Positions 55,984-64,000 of a DNA stretch of 64,000 nucleotides are shown piece by piece. Location: the NCBI GenBank assembly GCA_022457065.1, contig JAJGBQ010000001.1:4030001-4094000 (forward strand). Direction: 5' to 3'. Every line of letters begins with the position of its first letter. Position 1 is the stretch's first letter. A model generated the notes under the pieces. It was not told the DNA's origin. It did not search any database and saw only the letters and a list, made by a program, of their open reading frames with translations. A program made the position numbers and the translations under genes. This DNA is from Curvularia sp. ZM96. Its lineage: Eukaryota > Ascomycota > Dothideomycetes > Pleosporales > Pleosporaceae.

Positions 55984-56522
55984 GTTGCGCGTACTGTAGT
56001 GTCAACTCTGTGATTGTATTTTGATGTAGTTGCAGAAGATGCGCTGGACTGGGATATCGAGAGATTGTTGTAGAGTAAGCAGTAATCGCGGGGTGAACGG
56101 GTAATAGTAATCCGCAAGGCTCCGTCCGTGTGAGTGTGGCTTCCAATACAAAGTGCGTCATCGTGGCGACGGGATGATGGACCAAACGGTTGCTGAGCCA
56201 CACGCGCTATGGCTAAGGCGGCACCTTTGGTTCTCGTGGAACCTGATTCGCAGGCTAGGCGCAGTCATTTGTACGCGCAACTGTCGAGATTGGATCGCGT
56301 TTGGATGATTATGATGTCATTGCGTGCTTGGTAGACGGACGAACATAGGTACAACCAAGCTAAGCTCACACGGTTTCAATGATAGCACCTGAATACCCTC
56401 TGCAACTATTTTCACTAATTCCAAAATACTCGATGTAATGTGACACTGAATTACAGGATATCCACACTATCATGATCATCTACTTTTCTGGTAATAACAC
56501 GAGATACAGTAATTTACTTACT
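55984..56522. other. Intergenic region between WW-protein promoter and hydrolase 3' end
   Basis: 539 bp. The side near 56400-56522 is AT-richer and probably the 3' UTR of the hydrolase. No gene. Confidence 0.5.
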
Positions 56523-59327
56523 TTACTTATCAGCCTCATCCATGTCGAACTCGCTGTCTATGACGCTGGATGAGGTGACCTCCCAGTTGGAATCAAAGAA
56601 ACCCATCGCCAGCGCACCCTCAATACCTTTCCACTTTGCACTCCGTCCAAAGACTACAAAGTCTGGCTGCCCCACACCTGTCAGTAGAGGTAGAGCCCGT
56701 GCCGCCTGCTGCAACCCTGCCTCATCAGCACCCCAGAGAACCAATTCGAGTCGCTCGTCTTCAAGAGGGCGCAGGAATGCAGCACCACTAGCTTCCTTTC
56801 TGTATTGATGCTCCTGCCCTCGATAATCGCGGATAGTGACTCCGAACTCATCTACATGTATTGGGAAGCTGGGCTGGGACGACGGGACGTTGGAAGCAAT
56901 GCCTAGAGTGATGATATTCCCAGTCGAGCCAGAAGGGATGGAGTGGAGAACTTGCGTGTCCGCTTTGAAGTATTGGTGGAGGTTACGAGAAACTTGTAGA
57001 GCGACATGTGATGCGCTCTCAGACCCTGGATGGCGGATGATGAAAGGGCCTTGTGTACGAAGAATAGCAGCCATGGAACCTAGTTGACGGCCATTGCGTT
57101 GTAGAGGTACGGTTTCTCTCCCAACTGAGCCTAGCTTCCAACCATCTGTCGACTTGTAGACACTGATTCGTGCGTCTGCTGCCATTGATGTTCCCGAAGC
57201 TCTTGAAAGTTCCAGTGTTTGTTTGTCAATATTTACTGACTCATTCCAGAGAGTGAAATCAAATTCAAGGTCCCGCACATTAGAAGTTTTTATAATACGT
57301 CCTCGAACATGGACCTTTCCATATCTTCCTGGATCTTCTAGGTGTTTGACTCTGATCCCACTCTTACTACCCATGTCTCCTGGGTCACCGACAACTATGG
57401 TAAATTGCTCAAGCCTTCGCGGCAAAGTTTCTTCGTTGTTGGTTTGATTGTAATAGAAGCTCACTAATGGTGGCGTAGTCATAACGCCGTCCCACCAATG
57501 ACTGAAGCCAGCGACCTCGTTGTAACTTGAGTTCGCATTTTCCAGGTGTAACTGTTGTGCTAGTAACCGTGAATTATAGGCTGGAACGTTGTCGTCTATC
57601 TCTCCATGTTGCTGTTGAATGGGGATACCCCGTGTGTTTGGCATCAACGACTCATGGCGATAACTATTCAGCGATGCACTAATAATCTCTTTGCGTCTCG
57701 GATCTGCGCTCTGCCAAAACTCATATGGAACGTACTTTTGGATACTGGTGTAGCCAGAAACCGGAGCTGCCGCCAGAACCTTGTCTGGACGATGGGTCAA
57801 GGCAAACCAAGTCCCCTGCCCACCATTCGAATGGCCTGAAACTATCCAACGGTCTACGTCGACACCGGGGCCCGTCCAACTATTTCTTTCGATCCATTCT
57901 GGAATAGCAGCAATTGCTGCCTCCATATCGGCAAAGCCCCAATTATGCCAGTCGTCACCGGACCACGATGTAACTCCTGTGGGGAACAACACCCATGCAC
58001 AGAGATCAGACACAGGGCTCAGAGCACCAGAGACCATGGGATTTTCAGCTTCAACCCCCGCTCCATGCAACTGTAGAAGAATCGGAAGCCGTGAACGGCT
58101 AGACCGGCAAGTTGCGTTCTTAGCAGGAGGTCGAAGCATAGCGTAAGAAACCATACCGCCTGGGTGGAGGAATGTTAACTTATGGGGTGTATAGTGGTCG
58201 ACATGGTTGAGGGATTGAGAAGCACGGATTACCGAGTGGTAAGGACTACCAGCTGTTTTGTAGATGATGTCGTAGTCTACGGTAGAAGCATTGGCCGCTG
58301 CTAGGGAGACATTGAATGCCACAGGTCTCGTTTGGCCAGCAACGATGGTAATGGGGAAGGGCTGGTAACGGTCCGTTGACATCGGTTCTTTCTGGTCAGT
58401 GTTACCTCCACCTACTTGGAGCAATGTTTGATCAATCACATCTGATTCTGTAAAAGTGACATGAGAGTGGGCAGTTGAGTGCTGAATGCTCAGAACCTCA
58501 ATAGCTTCTTGTCCGCTGTTCCTCAAGTACACCGATCCAATGGGAGAGGCAGGCTTCCCGTCGACGATATCCGAGATTAAGATGCCAGGCTTCGCGAGTT
58601 CAAGTGAGCCCGTCACTTGTCTTACGTCGACCACAACGTCAATTGTTGGGTCCAGGATACCTCCAAAGGCTCTTACATCGCGGACCAAACGGATATCAAT
58701 CCTGTGCGAGCCAGGCGTCAGATGCAAAACAAGAGGTGCGTTTCGGTAGCTGTAAAAGTCACCTCCAAAGTAGTGTTTACCATCGATCCGGTATTCTAGG
58801 ATGGAGTCTGTGTGAAGGATGACATGTTGGGTATCGTTTCCGTTTACGAAAATCTCACCCCTTACCCAGGCCTGATACTGAACGGCGGCCCATCCGTAAA
58901 TGACCTTTAAGAAGTCCCAATCGACGTTACTATAGCCAATGCTCAAGGATACATTGGCCGAATAAGGAGTGGCTACGGTTTGTCTGGCTGTGGTGGTGTT
59001 CCACGACGCGGTCCCATTGGCTGGCAGAGCACTACGAAATATCGCTTCGGGATCATAGCTGAGGCTCCTGAAGCCGCCTACATGCTCCAGTGGATCAGCG
59101 CCCCATGTAGCCTCTGAGCAAGTGTTAGTAGACGAAGGGTGTCTTTAAGACGGCGAGGTTATTAACGTGCCTCTGGTCCCAATCTGGAAAGGTCCGAGGA
59201 CATGCCATGTATTGTTGAAGGACAGCAAGGGAGTATCCTGGGCTCGAATAGCTAGTGACCACTGCAGTGAGAACAACAGCGGACATAGCAAGAAGGATGA
59301 CGACAGCCGATTCAACGGCACGAACAT
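56523..59327 (-). CDS. Large secreted alpha/beta-hydrolase (S9 peptidase/esterase-like)
   Basis: Exons 59171-59327 and 56523-59113 (minus strand) give 915 aa. The N-terminal MFVPLNRLSSSFLLCPLLFSL segment is a signal peptide. The first half is a beta-rich domain with NAT, NVS and similar glycosylation sites. The catalytic domain holds LPILLQLHGAGVEAENP as oxyanion region, the nucleophile elbow SGHSNGGQGTW (Ser near residue 480), an acidic residue in QQHGEIDDNVPA and a His in GFSHWWDG, in the order of a Ser-Asp-His triad. The fold suits polyhydroxyalkanoate-depolymerase-like or S9 peptidase-like enzymes; the substrate is unknown. The 57-bp intron has a GC donor (AG|GCACGT), which is needed to make IGTREATWGADPLE. 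No GT donor gives an open frame there. Confidence 0.87.
59114..59170 (-). other. Non-canonical GC-AG intron
   Basis: Donor ACCAGAG|GCACGT, branch-like CTAAC, acceptor CTCAG. Only this junction keeps the frame from the signal peptide exon into the main domain of the hydrolase gene. GC-AG introns are a known rare class in fungi. Confidence 0.7.
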
Positions 59328-59886
59328 GTCGGGACTGCTGGATTAGCTCGGTGCATTCCAGATAGAGCGGCAACAGACTTTCCTTGTTCTTCTCTGTCTT
59401 AGTCTTGTTTCTTTTTTTGGTGCGCCTACTGCCTCTGCAGAAATCTAGTACCAAACTACGCCGATATTTGAGGCTGCATCGGTGAGGCTTGGCTGACGAA
59501 GCTTGGTGGAGGTGGTGGTCATGCAGTCCCCTGTCGCCGGTCCCCTGTCACTGCACCAGCCTTCCGAACTACTTTTGGACGCGTGTCGACATCACCAAAA
59601 AAGCTAACCAGACAATTCTCCGCTAATTACGGATCCATTGCGACGCTTGTCTCCAGCACCCGATTCTTGGAATAATCCTTCGCGCAGATCCCCGGTACCT
59701 CGCCCCCTCTCTACCATTCCGATCGGAGGCCCCGCGACTCGTACGGTCTTGTATGTAACTGCCAAACCACCCCCGTTCACGACACAATACCCGTAGTCTG
59801 CAACCTGGAATCTTGATCCATACCCCCCATGGCGTAACGAATTCATTTGCGATAGCCCCTCGACGACCGTTAGCTCCACAGTCGCC
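59328..59886. promoter_or_regulatory. Divergent promoter region of hydrolase and TPT-family carrier
   Basis: 559 bp between the two start codons. No clear operator site is seen. Confidence 0.4.
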
Positions 59887-61580
59887 ATGACGCCCCCGTC
59901 GGCGCGGGACCCCAGTCCTAATGCCACTTACAAATTTCCCGCCTTTCAGCCCGATCTCCTGCCCATGCCTGAGGAAGACCATGGCTATGGCCTCAGCTCT
60001 TCGCGGTCCGCTAGTCCTAGCCATGCTACGCAAGCCAACGGCAGCGCGATACCCGCAGACAGATGGCAACCGCGGAAGGAGGGGAGGTTCGGCGGTATGA
60101 ACGGTTCTGCTTCGACCAGACACGGGCGACAGAAGAGCTTGAGCGAGGCTTTTAAGACGATACGCACGCGTAAGGGCAGCGTCAGTCAGAATGCGCATGA
60201 GATTGCCGACGCGCTCAAGGCGCCGCTCTCGCCAAAGCTCATTGTACGCTCCTACATGGTACACGAAAGACGGAGTGCTAACAGGCACAGTTGCTTTGTG
60301 GAGCCTGGTACATGACCTCTATCTTCACAAACATGTCTTCGAAAGCCATCCTCACCGCGCTTCCCAAACCTATCACCCTTACGACCGCGCAATTTGCGTT
60401 CGTGTCTGGCTGGTGTCTAATACTGGCCATGTTTGCTAGGAAGTTTCCACGCTTGAAGCAGGCGATGCCCTTTTTGAAATATGGAATACGCCCACCCTCG
60501 AGGGAGCTGATCATGGCTACGATGCCCCTGACCTGTTTTCAGATTGGAGGACATATACTGAGCGCCGATGCTACCTCGAGGATACCCGTCTCGCTCGTGC
60601 ATACCATCAAAGGGCTGTCGCCGCTGCTTACGGTCATGGCATACAGCATTTTCTTCAAGATCCAGTATTCACTGCCTACGTATCTGTCTCTGATACCCCT
60701 CACGCTAGGAGTGGTACTAGCATGCTCAGCCGACTTCAACGCCAACTTCATCGGCCTGATCTCCGCTTTCGCCAGCGCTATTCTCTTCGTAATACAGAAC
60801 ATCGTCTCGAAGCAGATCTTCAACGACGCTGCAGCGGCTGAGAAGGATGGCCTCCCGCCCAACAAATTCACCAAGCCAGATAAACTCAATCTGCTATGCT
60901 ACTCATCCGGCCTGGCTTTTCTCTTTACCCTCCCTCTTTGGCTGTGGTCGGAAGGGTTCACACTTATCTTCGATTTTTTGCACGATGCGTCGATCGAACT
61001 CTCGGACCACCCAGATGCCCTGGACCATGGAAGGCTTTTTATCGAGTTCCTATTCAACGGGACGTTCCACTTTGGACAGAACATTGTGGCGTTCATTCTA
61101 CTTTCCATGGTCTCGCCCGTTACATATTCTGTGGCAAGCTTGATCAAGCGTGTTTTTGTCATTGTATTCGCTATTGTCTGGTTTGGAAAGCCAATGACCA
61201 AGGTCCAAGCATTTGGATTCGTACTTACATTTCTCGGCTTGTACCTCTATGACCGTACACACGATGCAGCCAGGGCGGATAAACGCGCAAAAGCACTGCA
61301 GTCCAAGGGTCATGTCCCACTTCTTCCCCTAGCAACCGATGTCAAATCGCGCCCAGCATTCACGGCTAGCCCGTCCACACTGTCGGGAACCGGGGCGTAC
61401 CCTATGGCAGGAATCTCCGAGGCAAGAGACGAGAAGAGAGATGACAGCTTAGGCGGAGGCTTGGGATATCGACGAACGTCTGAACAGACTGCACAGTATC
61501 TGCCTCCAGGAACCAAGGCAGAGGAGACATGGCGACCTGACGACATGAACGGCAATAGAAAGAGTATAGGCGTTTCATAA
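59887..61580 (+). CDS. Triose-phosphate-transporter-family carrier (DMT superfamily, Sly41-like)
   Basis: Exons 59887-60243 and 60291-61580 give 548 aa. The first 120 residues are a Ser/Pro-rich cytosolic region. Then about ten hydrophobic segments follow the TPT plan: LLCGAWYMTSIFTNMSSKAIL, LTTAQFAFVSGWCL, PVSLVHTIKGLSPLLTV (the conserved SxxxVHTIKxxxP motif), LSLIPLTLGVVLACSADFN and SPVTYSVASLIKRVFVIV, the helix-9 Lys-Arg motif. The C-terminal tail is hydrophilic. Fungal members of this branch act in the ER or Golgi; some move sugar-phosphates or nucleotide sugars, and Sly41 suppresses an ER-to-Golgi transport defect in yeast. The substrate cannot be told from sequence. The intron acceptor at 60290 restores KLILLCGAW. 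Confidence 0.9.
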
Positions 61581-62017
61581 TCATACCCAAATCTCACATA
61601 TTTTTTATTCTTTCCTGACAAGCACGTCTCTTAGTAATAATAATGAACAAATGTGAACCCGTCAATTCTAACACAAGCTGTCATTGCGTAAGACCTTACA
61701 TACACATCAGCCATTGCATTATCGTCTTCCGTCCGAATATGAGAAAAAGTTGGTCTTGCAACAAGCAAAACCAAGCACAGAGACCCCGACACCATTAGCC
61801 GAACAGAAGCAAGCAGAGACACAGAGCAGATGTAAAGTGAGGGACTTCCTGGACGCCAACGAGGGGGGGATTTGCGTGATTCGTGTAACACATTGTATCA
61901 TAGTATCGCCCACTGTCCGAACGCCGTCCTTGTCCCGTCAAAACATGCGTTATGCAGAAACAGCCAGCGCCAGACAGGGTGCGCGGAGCGTTGTTGTAGG
62001 TGCTGATGTTTGTTCGC
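61581..62017. other. Intergenic region between convergent carrier and Rab11 genes
   Basis: 437 bp of 3' flanking DNA. Nothing specific. Confidence 0.5.
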
Positions 62018-62876
62018 CTAGCAACATCCCTTCTTCTCCTCTGTGTCGGCCGACTTGCTGATCTCGAGCACTTTTCGGTCGTTGCCAAGAACTGGGCCGC
62101 TGCCTTCGCCCTGGTCGAGGGCTTTGCTTGAGACGATGCGGTAGATTTCTGAGACCCAAGTTAGCAACAGTCGTTCTTGTAACAACTAGTTAGGACAACT
62201 TACCTGTGAGAATGTTCTGGAAAGCAAGCTCGACGTTGCTGGCATCCAAAGCGGACGTCTCGATGAAGGAAAGGTTGTTTTCACCTGAACATAGCAGTTA
62301 GTATCACGAGTTGGAGACGCTGCAACGGGTGTAACGCACTTGCAAACTGCTTGGCCTCCTCGGTAGGCACTGCCCGCAGATGCCTCAAATCGCTCTTGTT
62401 ACCCACAAGCATAATGACGATGTTGGAGTCGGCATGGTCGCGTAGCTCCTTCAACCACCTGGTCACGTTCTCATATGTCTGGTGCTTGCTGATGTCATAG
62501 ACAAGCAGAGCGCCGACTGCGCCACGGTAGTATGCGGAGGTGATGGCACGGTAACGCTCCTGGCCTGCGGTGTCCCAAATCTGGGCCTTGATCGTCTTGG
62601 CGTCAACTTGGATGGAGCGAGTTGCAAACTCGACGCCGATGGTCGACTTCGAGTCCAGATTGAACTCGTTGCGCGTGAACCTGCTCAACAGGTTGGATTT
62701 ACCGACGCCAGAGTCTCCGATGAGCACCACTGCGGGGGTTAGCGGGGCAGTCTAAGGGCGGTGACGGGGCCTGTAGGTACCCTTGAAGAGGAACTGTTTA
62801 GGCAGGCAGTCAGTATAGGCCACAGGCATACGGCTGCTTTTATACAGAGACTCACGTCATATTCGTCGTTCGCCAT
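62018..62876 (-). CDS. YPT31: Rab11/Ypt31-family small GTPase
   Basis: Controls exit from the trans-Golgi and recycling of membrane to growing tips. Exons on the minus strand: 62856-62876, 62781-62793, 62340-62729, 62204-62284, 62018-62148, giving 211 aa, the family length. The second exon is just 13 nt and encodes FLFK. The sequence shows G1 GDSGVGKSNLL, the effector loop STIGVEFATRS (Rab11-specific), G3 WDTAGQERYRAITSAYYRGA, G4 NKSDL and G5 ETSALD. The C-terminus ends KKGCC, a double-cysteine site for geranylgeranyl lipid attachment. Four introns in a short gene agree with other filamentous ascomycete Rab genes. All catalytic residues are intact. Confidence 0.96.
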
Positions 62877-63444
62877 TGTGACCGTGGGCGGGGAGGCAGG
62901 TGAGAGGGGGAAGCGGGCGGCGGTGAGATGGGGGTATTCGAGATGCTGGAGGGCTGTTTTGCAAGCAGAGTCGAGGTATCGTCACAGTATCAGCACAGGC
63001 TGAGGAAGGGGGGCGTGGGTTTCGGGGGCTGTGGTGGTGGACAGGTGCTTGTATCTCACTGCCTTGAGGAGTTGCTCCACCAAGCACCAACCAGCCGACC
63101 CCAGGGAGCGAGCCAGCCTATGCCTGTCTTAGGTAAGCGAGACGCTAGCAGCCTCGCGCGATTCCACTCTGAGCGAAGCAACATCAGTCTTGTGTATTTG
63201 TTTGTTCCTGCATGGGACGCTGTCATCTCACCTTCCGCGCCTAAATCCACTAAGACTCTTTCTTTCTTTCTTTCGGTGATCACTATCGGCAGACCTTTGG
63301 CAGTCCGCTGTGGCGCTGCGCCTATTTGCACCCACAAAGCCAGCACTTGCGCGTCGTTTCGGCATTCCATAACCACTGCTATTGGCCAATCAGAACCCCA
63401 TCGGTGACCTAGTCGACCACACGTCGCCGCACCCCCACAAAGGG
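62877..63444. promoter_or_regulatory. Divergent promoter with palindromic ATTGGCCAAT
   Basis: 568 bp between the Rab11 and chromodomain start codons. ATTGGCCAAT at 63381-63390 carries a CCAAT box on both strands, which would suit a two-way promoter. A CTTT microsatellite lies near 63257-63275. Confidence 0.45.
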
Positions 63445-64000
63445 ATGGATGCCGACCAAGTGTCTGTCACCTCAACAGCAGAGGGCGAGCCTGCTGAAAA
63501 TGCAGTTTATGAAGTCGAGGAGATACTTGCCGAGAAATGGGATATATGGGACCATGATCCTGACCAGCCCGTCTTTCGCGGCGTGAAGTATCTGACCAAA
63601 TGGGATGGCTACCCACTTCATGAGTAAGTTGCCCACTCCACCTTTCCTAAAGTAGGCTGACCAAGATTAAGATGTAAGCGTTGTCCCGGCTGCCTTCCTA
63701 TATAGACAGAGCTACGTGCGGTGGCAATCAACTATGCTATCCTACGTCCCTATGTTAATGTGAATGCTCATGGATTAATCTAGTCTTGTAGGCACCTGGG
63801 AACCCAAAGAAGCTTTTTCAGTTCCAGATGAGAATGGGAACGATCTTACTGGAACGCCCCCAATACTTCAAGCGTGGTACGAGCGCAAGAAATCTATGAG
63901 CGAATCTCAATTCCGAAGCTACTGTCGAAAGAATATAGAGAGCTTTTATGCGGCAATTGAAAGCGATGAAAAGGCCAAAGCAGAAAGGAAGGCAAAGCGC
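63445..64000 (+). CDS. Chromodomain protein, 3' end outside the window
   Basis: Exon 1 is 63445-63623, and the best acceptor puts exon 2 at 63784 to the window edge, all open. The N-terminus is acidic, then a chromodomain: VYEVEEILAEKWDIW, FRGVKYLTKWDGYP and, after the intron, GTWEPKEAF. The aromatic cage residues (Tyr of YEVEEIL, Trp of TKWDGY, Trp of TWEP region) are present, so binding of a methylated histone tail is plausible. Downstream comes a charged, probably helical stretch (CRKNIESFYAAIE, then KAKAERKAKR). The intron is 160 bp, much longer than typical here, and could hide a small exon. Family assignment (HP1-like or other) needs the missing part. Confidence 0.75.

Noticed and set aside
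1..64000. tRNA, rRNA, CRISPR or biosynthetic cluster
   Set aside because: I looked for B-box-like GGTTCGA(A/T)YCC motifs, repeat-spacer arrays and polyketide or peptide synthase domains and found none; the eye scan for tRNAs is not exhaustive.

Overview
The window is nuclear DNA from a filamentous ascomycete, most likely a Dothideomycete close to the Pleosporales. Genes are dense and carry short introns (about 48-70 bp) with GT(A/G)NGT donors, CTAAC/CTGAC-like branch sites and C/TAG acceptors. Protein families such as fungal LtrA-like membrane proteins, 2EXR/F-box-like proteins and a GIY-YIG plus C2HC-finger family fit that group. The order-level placement is inference; a filamentous fungus is clear. 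All spliced models below were built by eye, and the exon lengths sum to whole codons.

Layout. 0.6-5.7 kb: complex I 75/78-kDa subunit and a plasma-membrane Na+/H+ antiporter. 5.7-9 kb: gene-poor accessory patch with AT-rich DNA, an 83-bp direct repeat with RIP-like transitions, an 18-bp minisatellite, a broken GIY-YIG/zinc-finger gene and a partial copy of its finger module. 9-14 kb: sparse, with one 2EXR-type gene. 14-28 kb: P-type H+-ATPase, aldo-keto reductase, splicing factor SF3B2/Cus1, an RS-rich protein, and RNA polymerase III subunit RPC2. 28-38 kb: small F-box-like protein, an ER-type membrane protein, alpha-tubulin, Ctf4/Mcl1 replisome protein, an MFS transporter and EMC7. 38-46 kb: LtrA-like membrane protein, an orphan minus-strand gene that starts with a decayed copy of the same zinc-finger module, and a Pumilio (PUF) RNA-binding protein. 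47-56 kb: Rcf2, a conserved hypothetical, the ER-fusion GTPase Sey1, an FAD oxidoreductase and a WW-domain protein. 56-64 kb: a large secreted alpha/beta-hydrolase, a triose-phosphate-transporter-family carrier, Rab11/Ypt31 and the start of a chromodomain gene.

Most genes are unrelated housekeeping genes; there is no biosynthetic cluster. Functional themes are respiration (complex I, Rcf2), ion homeostasis (H+-ATPase and Na+/H+ antiporter, which use the same proton gradient), secretory-pathway upkeep (EMC7, Sey1, Ypt31) and RNA/DNA machinery. Several neighbours are divergent and share short promoters.

The least explained material is the GIY-YIG/zinc-finger family, present as one broken gene and two fossil finger modules up to 34 kb apart. 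Next come non-standard gene structures: a GC-AG intron, a 13-nt microexon, and a stopless intron with a tandem NAG acceptor.
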